The notes under the pieces: model-generated
Databases searched by the model: none
What the model was told of the DNA's origin: nothing
The model's input: the letters and a program-made list of their open reading frames with translations, nothing else
Program-made: the position numbers and the translations under genes
Shown here: piece after piece, positions 1-8,721 of the stretch
Numbering within the stretch: position 1 is the stretch's first letter
How the letters are laid out: the number at the start of each line of letters is the position of its first letter
Source of the DNA: Pseudomonadota bacterium
Lineage (GTDB): Bacteria; Pseudomonadota; Gammaproteobacteria; UBA11654
NCBI GenBank assembly: GCA_029979325.1
Contig: JAPOHS010000004.1
Location: forward strand, 1-36,366
Reading direction: 5' to 3'
DNA: 36,366 nt

Positions 1-1189
1 CAAAATCTTGCCCCTGTTTTACAGGGTTAAAAATTCTGAAGTAGGGCGCTGCATCGGCTCCGGTTCCAGCGACCCATTGCCAGCTCGCAGTATTGTTGGC
101 CAGATCAGCATCAACCAAGCAGTCATTAAACCAATCTCTTCCATAGCTCCAATGAGTAAGAAGATTTTTTACAAGAAATGACCCGACAATCATTCTGACC
201 CTATTGTGCATATAGCCGGTTTCCCATAACTCCTTCATTCCAGCATCAACAATTGGGTAGCCAGTTTCACCGCGTTTCCATGATTGAATGAGGCTGGCAT
301 TATTCTCCCAAGGGAATGCATCAAAGTTACTGTTTAGATTTTCTTCCAGCATGAATGAAAAATGATGTATCAGATAATGTGAAAACTCTCTCCAGCCCAA
401 TTCACTGCAAAAATGATCGATGTTTTTATCATCACCCATTGCTCTCGTTTTAAACCATATTTGATTGGGTGAGATTTCACCAAAATGAAGATGAGGAGAA
501 AGTTTGGAAACAAAAGGTTTCGCTGGATAGTTTCTTCCTTCTTTATAATTTTTAATTCCACTCTCTAGAAAATCATCCAGTCGATTCATGGCAGACTTTT
601 CTCCCATATCCCATGTTGATTCAATTTTCTTTTTCCATGGATGAAGTGGCAGAAGATTAAGTTCATCCAGTGATGTCTTTTCATTGGCATTGATAAATTT
701 GAGTTTGGCTTTGGGCAAAGGTTCTCTTGGTGTTTTTCCAAATTTCAAGCATCCTTTTCTGTAGAAGGGTGTGAATACTTTATATGGTGTTCCATCATCT
801 TTGAGAATCGATTCTGGTTCCCATAAGAGTGAACCATTGAAAATCTGATAATCGATCTTGAGTGATTTGATTAAATCATGATCTTTTAATTCTTGTGTAG
901 GCTCGAAAATTCTATTCCAATATATGGCATCTATCTTTTCTGAGACGATCAGCTTTGTGATCTCACCAATTGTATCGCCATGAATGAAGTGTAATTTACC
1001 ATCAAGAGATTCATTGAGTTTCTTGAGAGAATGATGAAGCCATAATTTCGATGCCGCACCCATGCCCTCTGAATCGATTGGATCTAGAATAAAAATAGGC
1101 AGTACATCATTGCCTGATGCAGCAATCAGAGCTGGATTGTCAGCCAACCTTAAGTCATTTCTAAACCAGTGTATTGATTTCATCATCAT
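1..1189 (-). CDS. phrB: Deoxyribodipyrimidine photolyase (class I), 3' end cut by window edge
   Basis: This flavoprotein uses blue light to split pyrimidine dimers in DNA. About 396 residues are visible, of roughly 470 usual for the family; the C-terminal tail lies beyond the window start. The N-terminus reads MMMKSIHWFRNDLRLADNPA, the antenna-domain signature of class I photolyases. The FAD domain follows, with ELGWREFSHYL near residue 260, GETGYPIVDAGM near 309 and GYMHNRVRM near 323. The visible end contains WQWVAGTGADAAPYFRIFNP, also typical. Three ATG codons stand in a row (1189, 1186, 1183); the first is used here but any could be the start. It is transcribed away from the carboxyltransferase gene. 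CPD photolyase is the likeliest activity; a cryptochrome-like role cannot be excluded without the C-terminus. Confidence 0.92.
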   Translation of the reverse strand, partial: MMMKSIHWFRNDLRLADNPALIAASGNDVLPIFILDPIDSEGMGAASKLWLHHSLKKLNESLDGKLHFIHGDTIGEITKLIVSEKIDAIYWNRIFEPTQELKDHDLIKSLKIDYQIFNGSLLWEPESILKDDGTPYKVFTPFYRKGCLKFGKTPREPLPKAKLKFINANEKTSLDELNLLPLHPWKKKIESTWDMGEKSAMNRLDDFLESGIKNYKEGRNYPAKPFVSKLSPHLHFGEISPNQIWFKTRAMGDDKNIDHFCSELGWREFSHYLIHHFSFMLEENLNSNFDAFPWENNASLIQSWKRGETGYPIVDAGMKELWETGYMHNRVRMIVGSFLVKNLLTHWSYGRDWFNDCLVDADLANNTASWQWVAGTGADAAPYFRIFNPVKQGQDF

Positions 1190-1249
1190 AGTTAATTATT
1201 TGAGTAGATTTGGTTATTCGTGGTTTTTCATAGTTGTGTTTCAAATTTT

Positions 1250-1278
1250 TTAACAATTTACATCCATGAATACATAAT
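1250..1278 (+). promoter_or_regulatory. Candidate sigma-70 promoter for the carboxyltransferase gene
   Basis: TTAACA (1250-1255) and CATAAT (1273-1278) are separated by 17 bases. Each is one mismatch from the -35 and -10 consensus. The start of transcription would fall near 1285, about 20 bases before the ATG at 1304. The surroundings are AT-rich, so a chance match is possible. Confidence 0.35.
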
Positions 1279-1303
1279 TGTAAGATGACTCACTCTTAAT
1301 CAA

Positions 1304-2845
1304 ATGCCTATGAGTGAAAACAAAGAATTTAGTATTTTTTTATCTCGACTAGAGAAGTTAAGCGATGATCATCGTAAAGAGGCTAGAACAAAGAGACATG
1401 ATTCTGGAAATAGGACCGCGAGGGAAAATCTTAATCATTTAATTGATGAGGACAGTTTCATTGAGTTTGGAGCATTCGCAGTTGCGGCTCAAAGATCAAG
1501 AAAGGAATACGATGCTCTGCAAATAGAGACATCAGCTGATGGTGTAATCACTGGTTTCTGCGAAATCAATTCAAATGAAATCGGTAAAGAAAACTCTCAC
1601 GCAGTAGCCATCGTTTATGATTATTCTGTTCTCGCTGGAACGCAAGGTTACTTTCATCATCACAAACTTGATCGAATCATTGACAAAGCAAAGAAATATA
1701 GTTTGCCAGTGGTAATTTATACTGAAGGCGGCGGAGGCAGACCAGGGGACGTCGATGTCAAGACACAGATTGCAGGATTGAACGTACCCACATTTTCTAG
1801 ATGGGCCAGTCTGACAGGATCCTCAATAAGAATTGCAGTCAACAATGGATATTGCTTTGCTGGCAATGCTGCATTGTTTGGAACCGCTGATTTTAGAATT
1901 GCTACTGAGAAATCATGGATTGGGATGGCTGGTCCTGCGATGATTGAAGGCGGGGGTCTGGGTAAATATGATCCAACAGACATTGGACCTTCTAAGATGC
2001 ATGAAATGAATGGCACCATCGATTTTCTAGCAAAAGATGAGGAAGAAGCGACCAATGTTGCCAAGAAGTTACTTTCTTATTTCCAAGGCAACGAGGATTC
2101 ATTTGAAATATCTGATCAAGATCGCTTAAGAGAATTAATCCCTGAGGATAGAAAATGGGGTTATCCAATCAGAGATGTCATAGAAGTTATTTGTGACCAA
2201 GGATCCTTTCTTGAACTGAGAAGAAACTTTGGCAGAAGTATCGTGACTGGGTTTTTTAGGTTGGAAGGTAAGCCTTTTGGGCTATTGGCAAGTGATTGTC
2301 AACAGTTGGGTGGTGCCATTGATGCGATGTCAGCAGAGAAGTCATCAGAATTTTTGACATTATGCAATGAGCACAGTATTCCAATCGTTGCTCTGGTTGA
2401 TACACCAGGATTTATGGTGGGGCCTGAAAGTGAGGAAGAATCTGCAGTAACTAAAATGAGCAAGCTCTTTAAAGCTGGGGCCAAATTATCTGTGCCTTTG
2501 GTGGCAATTTACCTTAGGAAAGCATATGGATTAGGTGCTATGGCGATGGTAGGCGGGAGTTTTCATGAGCCAATCTACTCTGCCGCATGGCCAACAGGTG
2601 AGTTTGGAGGTATGGGATTAGAAGGCGCTGTTCAATTGGGATTTAAAAAAGAATTGGAAGCGGTTGAGGACCCAGAAGAGCGTGAAAGATTATTTGATCA
2701 ACTGGTTGCATCGGCTTATGAAAAAGGAAAAGCAATTGAAGCTGCAGCACATCTTGAGATCGATGCAGTCATAGATCCAGCAGACACAAGAAAAATAATT
2801 TTGAAAGCATATAATAGTTATAAAAAAGGAAGCGATTCTCTATGA
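1304..2845 (+). CDS. Acyl-CoA carboxylase carboxyltransferase (beta) subunit, stand-alone
   Basis: A 513-residue protein with the two-part carboxyltransferase fold of PccB/MCC-beta-type acyl-CoA carboxylases. The N-terminal half (about 30-270) carries TEGGGGRPGD, the oxyanion-type segment GYCFAGNAALFG and GTIDFLAKDEEEA. The C-terminal half (about 285-510) carries DTPGFMVGPESEE, RKAYGLGAMAM and WPTGEFGGMGLEGAVQLGF, where biotin and acyl-CoA would meet. Such subunits normally pair with a biotin carboxylase/BCCP chain, but none is encoded nearby, so the partner must be elsewhere or the substrate chemistry differs. The substrate cannot be told from the sequence. An alternative start two codons in (ATG at 1310) is possible. 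The stop overlaps the next start (ATGA), which implies translational coupling. Confidence 0.85.
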   Translation: MPMSENKEFSIFLSRLEKLSDDHRKEARTKRHDSGNRTARENLNHLIDEDSFIEFGAFAVAAQRSRKEYDALQIETSADGVITGFCEINSNEIGKENSHAVAIVYDYSVLAGTQGYFHHHKLDRIIDKAKKYSLPVVIYTEGGGGRPGDVDVKTQIAGLNVPTFSRWASLTGSSIRIAVNNGYCFAGNAALFGTADFRIATEKSWIGMAGPAMIEGGGLGKYDPTDIGPSKMHEMNGTIDFLAKDEEEATNVAKKLLSYFQGNEDSFEISDQDRLRELIPEDRKWGYPIRDVIEVICDQGSFLELRRNFGRSIVTGFFRLEGKPFGLLASDCQQLGGAIDAMSAEKSSEFLTLCNEHSIPIVALVDTPGFMVGPESEEESAVTKMSKLFKAGAKLSVPLVAIYLRKAYGLGAMAMVGGSFHEPIYSAAWPTGEFGGMGLEGAVQLGFKKELEAVEDPEERERLFDQLVASAYEKGKAIEAAAHLEIDAVIDPADTRKIILKAYNSYKKGSDSL

Positions 2846-3285
2846 GCTCAGATCAAATAAAGAATTTCTTAAACTCTTGGAAAGATGGCGTGATAGAAAT
2901 AGGAAGAGTCTATCTTGAAGAGGGCGATTATCAAAAATGTGCTGAAAAATTTTTATCATCACATTACGCTTTTGATCACGAAGAGGTTTTGTTCAAGCCC
3001 ACATTCACCAAAGAAGTAATATTCAGGAATTCAAAAGATTCAGCTTTGTCTTATTTTATTAAGGGTGATATTGCTGAAGACAATGGATTCGCACTGAGAC
3101 CATGGGAGGACATAAAACTAGAGGAGCTTAATACTATCGAAGAAAATAATTTAATCGTTGCCATGGGTACCCTAAGTTTTAAACCCGTCCATATAGACGA
3201 ATTTACAATGGTAGCATTTACATTCTTGTTGGTTAATGTGGATGAGTCTTTAAAGATTAAAGTGCATCATTCATCTCCTATTTAA
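2842..3285 (+). CDS. NTF2-like / SnoaL-like protein ending in a HHSS motif
   Basis: A 147-residue soluble protein with no signal peptide. Its look is that of an NTF2-like cone fold: an N-terminal helix with IEIGRVYLEEGDYQKCAEKF, a middle LFKPT...RNSKDSALSYF segment, and a final strand ending in KVHHSSPI (His142, His143). I recall a proteobacterial family with this layout that is often labelled 'phosphoribosyl-AMP cyclohydrolase' in databases, apparently by error, since the HisI cysteines are absent here. The terminal HHSS is also reminiscent of the COG4337/iota-carbonic-anhydrase group; that link is from memory and unproven. It overlaps the carboxyltransferase stop by four bases (ATGA), so the two are probably made together and may act on the same metabolite or bicarbonate pool. 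Confidence 0.6.
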   Translation: MSSDQIKNFLNSWKDGVIEIGRVYLEEGDYQKCAEKFLSSHYAFDHEEVLFKPTFTKEVIFRNSKDSALSYFIKGDIAEDNGFALRPWEDIKLEELNTIEENNLIVAMGTLSFKPVHIDEFTMVAFTFLLVNVDESLKIKVHHSSPI

Positions 3286-3304
3286 TTAATCAGTCATTCC
3301 TGTT

Positions 3305-4087
3305 ATGAAGATTAAAATGTTTCAAGTGGATGCATTCACCAATGAATTATTTTCTGGCAATCCCGCTGCAGTATGTTTGTTAAATCAATGGCTTTCAGAT
3401 GAGCTTATGCTTTCTATTGCATCTGAAAATAACCTATCAGAGACCGCATTCTTGAATTTATCAAATGAACCAATTGGAATTCGATGGTTCTCTCCTGTAA
3501 AGGAGGTGGATTTATGTGGACACGCAACACTCGCTGCATCAAGGGTGTTATTTGACCATCTAAACTATCAATCCAGTGATGAAATCATTTTTGAATCCGG
3601 AAGAGGGCATCTTAGTGCTCGCGTCAAAAACGAAATGATTTTCTTAGATTTTCCAATTGATGAGCCACATGTTCAAAAATTCTCAGAATCTGAGAAGCTT
3701 TTTGGTCATGAGGCAAGCGCTGTCTTTTCTGGCCAAGACGATTATTTATTCATATTTGAAGAAGAAAAACTAATCAGTGAAATAGAGCCAAATTTTGAGT
3801 TGATATCTCAATTGGATAAACGAGGAGTAATCATTAGTGCAAGAAGTAAAGATTATGATTTTGTATCTAGATGCTTTTTTCCAAATTATGGTATCAATGA
3901 AGATCCCGTAACGGGTTCAGCGCATACCCTATTGGCTCCATACTGGTCTTCTGAACTGAATAAATTAGATTTGAGAGCAAGGCAGTTATCAAAGAGAGGA
4001 GGGGAACTGCATCTAACAGTTAACAATGATCGAGTGCATATCGGAGGCGATACATCCGTATTCTTTGTTGGAGAAATAACCCTTTGA
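3305..4087 (+). CDS. PhzF-family isomerase/epimerase-like protein
   Basis: A 260-residue member of the PhzF (phenazine biosynthesis-like) family, which has a duplicated diaminopimelate-epimerase fold. Visible marks are VDAFTNELFSGNPAAVCLL at the N-terminus, the conserved LSETAF with the catalytic-type Glu46, FSPVKEVDLCGHATLAA, and EDPVTGSAHTLLAPYW near residue 200. No phenazine genes surround it, so the substrate is unknown; most chromosomal PhzF homologues are uncharacterised. It starts 19 bases after the NTF2-like gene and could share its transcript. A T-rich 89-base gap follows before the next gene. It contains no clear hairpin, so I do not call a terminator there. Confidence 0.85.
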   Translation: MKIKMFQVDAFTNELFSGNPAAVCLLNQWLSDELMLSIASENNLSETAFLNLSNEPIGIRWFSPVKEVDLCGHATLAASRVLFDHLNYQSSDEIIFESGRGHLSARVKNEMIFLDFPIDEPHVQKFSESEKLFGHEASAVFSGQDDYLFIFEEEKLISEIEPNFELISQLDKRGVIISARSKDYDFVSRCFFPNYGINEDPVTGSAHTLLAPYWSSELNKLDLRARQLSKRGGELHLTVNNDRVHIGGDTSVFFVGEITL

Positions 4088-4176
4088 TAAGGCACCTATT
4101 TTTTTGATTGCTTTTTTTTATCTCAAATATTAGTTTCAAGGTATCTAAAGCGAATTAATTTTTTGGAGAAAAATTT

Positions 4177-4749
4177 ATGAATAGTAAATATTTAATGTCT
4201 ATTTTATCCCTATTGGTCTCATCAACAATAATTGCTCATGGGGATGAACACGAAAGGTATTCTGAAGAGCAAATTATTGAGATTGCTATGTCTGCGGGGC
4301 CCGAAAACATAAGTGGCAATGCCACAATCATTTCTCATGATGGTTCCCTGCTTAGAGAAGGGTCAAATGGATGGGTATGTATGCCAGGTATGCCTCCAAA
4401 TGAAAATGTAAACCCAATGTGTGTAGATCCTGCTTGGCAAAATTGGCTTGAAGAGTATATGAAGGCAGTTATGGGGCAGTCTTATGATTATGACCCCAAT
4501 CAAGCTACCTTCGGAATGTCTTATATGTTAGTTGGTGATGTGCCTGTGGATAATAATGAGCCATTTAACACTGACCAAAATCAGGGTGTTTGGGTAGCTG
4601 AAGGACCTCATTTGATGATTTTATTGCCTCAAGATCTTCTCAAGGATTTACCGACAGATCCGTATGCTGGTGGGCCTTATGTTATGTGGGAAGGAAGCGA
4701 GTTTGTTCATGTGATGGTACCGTTAGAAGTCACTGAACCTTTAGACTAG
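4177..4749 (+). CDS. Secreted protein of unknown function (conserved CMPGMPP/PMC family)
   Basis: A 190-residue protein with a Sec-type signal peptide (MNSKYLMSILSLLVSSTIIAHG), so it is probably periplasmic. The mature part begins with an acidic helix, then SGNATIISHDGSLLREGSNGWVCMPGMPP, a second cysteine in NPMCVDPAWQNWLEEYM, a GMSYMLVGDVPVDNNEPF segment and GPHLMILLPQD...LPTDPYAGGPYVMW near the end. The two cysteines could form a disulfide. I recognise this as a conserved but uncharacterised family seen in several phyla and know of no function. A Shine-Dalgarno GGAG lies 11 bases before the ATG. The signal peptide and 20-base gap to the secreted amidohydrolase suggest one operon of exported proteins. 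Confidence 0.8.
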   Translation: MNSKYLMSILSLLVSSTIIAHGDEHERYSEEQIIEIAMSAGPENISGNATIISHDGSLLREGSNGWVCMPGMPPNENVNPMCVDPAWQNWLEEYMKAVMGQSYDYDPNQATFGMSYMLVGDVPVDNNEPFNTDQNQGVWVAEGPHLMILLPQDLLKDLPTDPYAGGPYVMWEGSEFVHVMVPLEVTEPLD

Positions 4750-4769
4750 TTGAAACAATAGGGGGATAA

Positions 4770-6059
4770 ATGAAATTGAGATTTAAATTTATATGTTTTG
4801 TGTTTTGCACTGTATTTGTATTTGCAAATATAGAGGCTGGCTCAAAAACACTGATCCATGCTGGTAAATTGATCGATGGTAAGTCTGACTTGATTCAATC
4901 AAAAATGAGTGTCGTGATTGAGGGCAATCTCATCACAGATGTTAAGGAAGGCTATCTTTCTACTACAGATTATGATGAATACATTGACCTAAGGGACTAT
5001 ACAGTTTTGCCTGGGTTGATGGACATGCACGTTCATTTTGGTCAAGAGTATCAATCAAAAGCACAAGCCCCTATAAAAGTTGAACGTGAAATGCAGGCCA
5101 TACTCGCAACACAGCATGCATATGTAACATTCAAATCTGGTTTTACTACAGTCAGGCAGGTCGGAGATAGTGGTTTGGTCGCTATCAGCCTGAGAGATGC
5201 GATCAATGCAGGAAAATTGGTCGGACCAAGGATATTTGCTGCAGGAAAAACCATTGCGACTACAGGTGGTCATGCGGATCCCACAAACGGAAGAGCTCTG
5301 GATGATTATGCTTATCCAGTGCCTGAGCAAGGTGTTGTCAATGGACCATATGAAGTTTATGCAGCTGTAAGACAGCGTTATAAGGACGGTGCGGATGGAA
5401 TCAAGATAACGGTAACAGGCGGTGTCTTGAGTGTAGCAAAATCAGGTCAAAACCCTCAATTTACTCAAGAGGAAGTCGATGCTGTTGTAAGCGCTGCAAA
5501 GGATTATGATATGTGGGTTGCAGTTCATGCACATGGTGCTGAAGGCATGAAAAGAGCAATCAAAGCGGGTGTGGACTCAATTGAGCATGGCACATTTATG
5601 GATCTAGAAGCCATGGATCTGATGATTGAAAATGGAACTTATTATGTGCCAACTATTTCTGCCGGTGAATTCGTGGCAGAGAAATCAAAAATAGATAACT
5701 TTTTTCCTGAAATTGTGAGACCAAAAGCTGCAAGTGTTGGCCCACAAATCAGCGGCACTTTCAAAAAAGCTTTTGAAAAAGGAGTGAAAATTGCATTTGG
5801 GACAGATGCAGGAGTTCAAAAGCATGGCACCAATTGGAAAGAATTTGTCTATATGGTTGAAAATGGAATGCCAGCAATGAAAGCAATTCAATCAGCAACC
5901 ATGGAGACTGCCAAATTACTGAGAATCGAGGACAAACTTGGTTCAATTGAATCAGGAAAGCTTGCAGATTTAATTGCAGTCAAAGGAAATCCCATTGAAG
6001 ACATTTCAGTATTGGAAAATGTTGATGTTGTCATTAAGGATGGTTTGCTTTATCAGTGA
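4770..6059 (+). CDS. Secreted metal-dependent amidohydrolase (prolidase/imidazolonepropionase-like)
   Basis: A 429-residue TIM-barrel amidohydrolase. The hydrophobic N-terminus (residues 1-24, ending near ANIEAG) looks like a signal peptide, so it should act in the periplasm. Metal-site residues are all visible: H87 and H89 in MDMHVHFG, K212 in DGIKITVTGG (the candidate carboxylated lysine), H253/H255 in VAVHAHG, H273 in SIEHGTF, and D346 in FGTDAG. The C-terminal SGKLADLIAVKGNPIEDISVL strand is standard for the superfamily. Related secreted enzymes cleave Xaa-Arg, Xaa-Lys or Xaa-Pro dipeptides, but the substrate cannot be read from sequence. It is preceded by GGGG about nine bases before the ATG. 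It sits between an exported protein and a DUF1330 gene. Confidence 0.88.
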   Translation: MKLRFKFICFVFCTVFVFANIEAGSKTLIHAGKLIDGKSDLIQSKMSVVIEGNLITDVKEGYLSTTDYDEYIDLRDYTVLPGLMDMHVHFGQEYQSKAQAPIKVEREMQAILATQHAYVTFKSGFTTVRQVGDSGLVAISLRDAINAGKLVGPRIFAAGKTIATTGGHADPTNGRALDDYAYPVPEQGVVNGPYEVYAAVRQRYKDGADGIKITVTGGVLSVAKSGQNPQFTQEEVDAVVSAAKDYDMWVAVHAHGAEGMKRAIKAGVDSIEHGTFMDLEAMDLMIENGTYYVPTISAGEFVAEKSKIDNFFPEIVRPKAASVGPQISGTFKKAFEKGVKIAFGTDAGVQKHGTNWKEFVYMVENGMPAMKAIQSATMETAKLLRIEDKLGSIESGKLADLIAVKGNPIEDISVLENVDVVIKDGLLYQ

Positions 6060-6071
6060 TTGAGTTTTTGA

Positions 6072-6479
6072 ATGAAAGTTAAAAACAAACTCAGACCAAA
6101 TGCTTTGGCTATGGCCGGTTTTCTTGTGGGAGATACCAAGTCGACCATTAAAATGGTGAACTTATTAAAGTTCAAGAAGAAAGCATCTTATGAGGATGGA
6201 AGAGAGACTGATCTGACTGGAGAGGAAGCATATAGAATCTATGCCCATGAGGTGAGTACGATTCACTTACCAAAAGTGGGCGGGAGTATCATTTTTTCAG
6301 GTAAAGTCAGTAGACTCTTAATCGGTGAGGCTGAGGAGTTATGGGATATGATTGCCATTGCAGAATATCCAAATAAAAAGGCAATGCTAAAGATGATTTC
6401 AGATAAAGATTACAGAGAATCTGAGAAACATCGAGCAGCAGGCCTTGAAGGTCAGCTTAATATTGAGACCATGGATTAA
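6072..6479 (+). CDS. DUF1330-type protein
   Basis: A 135-residue cytoplasmic protein with a dimeric alpha/beta-barrel look. Family marks are KMVNLLKFKKKASY near residue 28, an EEAYRIYAHEV helix, GGSIIFSGKV and WDMIAIAEYPNKKAMLKMISDKDY, followed by RAAGLEGQ. These match the DUF1330 pattern. No catalytic function is established for the family. It begins 12 bases after the amidohydrolase stop and ends 15 bases before the likely tadA start, so it is probably cotranscribed with both. Confidence 0.75.
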   Translation: MKVKNKLRPNALAMAGFLVGDTKSTIKMVNLLKFKKKASYEDGRETDLTGEEAYRIYAHEVSTIHLPKVGGSIIFSGKVSRLLIGEAEELWDMIAIAEYPNKKAMLKMISDKDYRESEKHRAAGLEGQLNIETMD

Positions 6480-6494
6480 AGTTTTCCAATAGAT

Positions 6495-6944
6495 TTGAAG
6501 ACAGACGCAAAATCGCTCATGAAGCTTGCCTATGATCAGGCAATCAAAGGTGAGTCAAATGGCGAAGTGCCAGTTGGCGCTATTTATCTTCATGATAATC
6601 AAATCATTACTGAATCTGGTAATGTCACCATTTCTGATCATGATCCGTCTGGCCATGCTGAAATTGTTGTTCTAAGAAAAGCCGCGGAAATAAGAAAAAA
6701 TCATAGGATTGGAGGAACCTTAGTTGTCACTTTGGAGCCTTGTGTGATGTGTATGGGCGCAATGATTCAGGCACGCGTTGAAACATTGATTTTTGGTGCA
6801 TTTGATCCACGATCAGGTGCTGCGGGATCTGCGTTTGATCTCTCTGATTCTCCAAACTTAAATCATAAAATCAATGTGATTGGAGGAGTGATGGAGGATG
6901 AGTGCAAGGATTTGATTCAAAGCTTCTTTCAATCAAAAAGATAG
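6495..6944 (+). CDS. tadA: tRNA-specific adenosine deaminase
   Basis: This enzyme deaminates adenosine to inosine at the wobble position (A34) of tRNA-Arg(ACG). The protein of 149 residues has the full zinc cytidine-deaminase core: GHAEIVVLRKA supplies the zinc His and the proton-shuttling Glu, and EPCVMCMGAM supplies the two zinc cysteines. The tail RVETLIFGAFDPRSGAAGS is typical of TadA and separates it from guanine or cytosine deaminases. The start given is a TTG; the next in-frame ATG is at 6519 and would shorten the N-terminal helix (KSLMKLAYDQA), which TadA needs. Neither site has a strong ribosome binding site. It converges on the MBL-fold gene with only seven bases between stops. Confidence 0.9.
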   Translation: MKTDAKSLMKLAYDQAIKGESNGEVPVGAIYLHDNQIITESGNVTISDHDPSGHAEIVVLRKAAEIRKNHRIGGTLVVTLEPCVMCMGAMIQARVETLIFGAFDPRSGAAGSAFDLSDSPNLNHKINVIGGVMEDECKDLIQSFFQSKR

Positions 6945-6951
6945 AATCAAT

Positions 6952-8670
6952 TTATTGTGTAAATTTAGAGAGGAAATTTAGAAAATTTGTCCTTTCTCCT
7001 CCGGTATCAATATCTCCAGAGGCCACAGTCATAATTGGATTTCTAACGCCCGCAAGCGCTTCTTTTAAAATTTGCTCGCTTGTTTTCACAAGGATATCGC
7101 AATTCTTGTTTTCCGATGAGACTTCTGCAATTTGATTTCTCAGAGTGATTGTTTTGATGGTCCCAGAATCAAATTCAAAACATACCCTCTGTCTAATGCC
7201 TTTTGTTTTCTCTGGATTCAGTCTCACAGAGAGAATATCAAAAAACATATCTATGGAAATCTCGCTCAATAATTCACTGGTTTGTGGAAGCAATGGTTCT
7301 GCCTGATAATTGGCATTCAATTCATTGGCAGAACTCAGAAAGTAGTTTCTCTTATTGGGATTGAGTGCACGATCCCCAATATATTGTATGGCTTCTTGCC
7401 TCAATTTTGTTGTGGAATCGATTTTATAATTCAGTGCCAGTAAGCTATCACTCAGTTGTAATGCCCACTGCATGTCTTCACTTTCAACGGCTTCTTGCAG
7501 TGCTTCAAAAAGTTTTTCTTCGCCTCCTGAAAGCATAGCAAGTCTTCTTGCATAATCCCCAGAAGGCAATGGATCAAGATTAGAAACATTTCCATCAAAC
7601 CATCCAAGATAACCGTTAAATATACTTTTTACTGACCATCGAACAGTTCCATAAAACTCTCTCACAAATGGGGATGAAGACACTTCTGGTGGCAATTGGA
7701 TCATATTGGAAATTTCATCTGGAGAATGACCTTTATTCATCAGTCGAATAGTTTGATCATGAACATATTGAATAGCATCCCTATAGATTGTGAGTGTTTC
7801 CATAACTTCCTCACCCATCAATGGCTTTGTATGACTTGGCAATAAATAATCAGGTTTGAGAGAACGCATATGATCAAGGCTATTGACCCAACTTTTCACA
7901 TCTCTATGTGGTGTGCCCCGAATGGTGTATAGGTTTGGAAAGGTTCTATAGATATTATCACCCGGCATCAGTGCTTTGTGTTTTGGCAGCCAGACAAATA
8001 ATTGGTCATTGGTTTCACCTGGCGCATGGTAGAGTTCTATGTCGACACCAGCAATATTGATTTTCAGCTCATCAGTGAAAGTAATATTTGGTTTGATGTA
8101 ACCAATTGGGCTTTGTGAAACTCCCAGATATGGCCCAATCCCCACATTAATGACCTCATTTTTAGGCAGCTCCGTTCCAAACATCCTCGAGCTTCTTTTT
8201 GAGATAATCGGATTTAGAATTCCCATGATCCTCTCAACATATTCACTGGTGGATTCATGAGCGATGACCATGGGCTTTTCTTCTTCAAGATTATAGTAAT
8301 AGGCAGCACCAAAAGTATGGTCACCATGATTGTGCGTATAAATGATTGCTTTTATTGGATTTGAATTGATTTTACTGAAGTGCGAATACACTTCTTCTGC
8401 CTCGGCGACGCTATCGGATGCATCAATGATGATATTTCCATCGACACCCTCAACCATGATCGAATTCGCAATGCCATAACCAACAGCCTGATGTAGCCCG
8501 TTATCAAAAGAGTACACTTTTTTATCAAATTCATTGGTGTGCTCTATCAGATCATTGAGAATGACACTATCAATCTCATGATTTAAATCATCATCAGAAT
8601 CAGTGCACGCAGATAAAAAAATAAGAGTGAAAAGGAAGAAAGATTTTTTAATAGATATATGTGAAAGCAT
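6952..8670 (-). CDS. MBL-fold alkyl/aryl-sulfatase-like lipoprotein
   Basis: A 572-residue protein related to SdsA1/alkylsulfatases, which hydrolyse sulfate esters such as alkyl sulfates. The N-terminus is a lipoprotein signal ending in LSAC (Cys22), so it is probably membrane-anchored, facing the periplasm. The metallo-beta-lactamase site is complete: THNHGDH gives H113, H115, D117, H118; HAPGETNDQ gives E219; MPGDN gives D238; LPSHTKP gives H280. After the MBL domain come a helical dimerisation region (about 290-445, with SGGEEKLFEALQEAVES) and an SCP2-like C-terminal domain (about 460-572, MFFDILSVRLNPEKTKG). It is shorter than SdsA1 (about 650). It lies 51 bases downstream of the P19-like gene with no terminator in the gap, so it may share the Fur-controlled transcript. 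The true substrate is unknown. Confidence 0.82.
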   Translation of the reverse strand: MLSHISIKKSFFLFTLIFLSACTDSDDDLNHEIDSVILNDLIEHTNEFDKKVYSFDNGLHQAVGYGIANSIMVEGVDGNIIIDASDSVAEAEEVYSHFSKINSNPIKAIIYTHNHGDHTFGAAYYYNLEEEKPMVIAHESTSEYVERIMGILNPIISKRSSRMFGTELPKNEVINVGIGPYLGVSQSPIGYIKPNITFTDELKINIAGVDIELYHAPGETNDQLFVWLPKHKALMPGDNIYRTFPNLYTIRGTPHRDVKSWVNSLDHMRSLKPDYLLPSHTKPLMGEEVMETLTIYRDAIQYVHDQTIRLMNKGHSPDEISNMIQLPPEVSSSPFVREFYGTVRWSVKSIFNGYLGWFDGNVSNLDPLPSGDYARRLAMLSGGEEKLFEALQEAVESEDMQWALQLSDSLLALNYKIDSTTKLRQEAIQYIGDRALNPNKRNYFLSSANELNANYQAEPLLPQTSELLSEISIDMFFDILSVRLNPEKTKGIRQRVCFEFDSGTIKTITLRNQIAEVSSENKNCDILVKTSEQILKEALAGVRNPIMTVASGDIDTGGERTNFLNFLSKFTQ

Positions 8671-8721
8671 TTATTGGATCATAAACTTTATTTGACCCTA
8701 AGAAAACTGAATATATTTATT

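Noticed and set aside
4088..4176. A terminator after the PhzF gene
   Set aside because: The gap is T-rich but no stem of useful length precedes the T runs.
6902..7135. A 77-codon plus-strand frame spanning the tadA end and the MBL gene end
   Set aside because: It overlaps two well-supported genes and its protein has no recognisable features.
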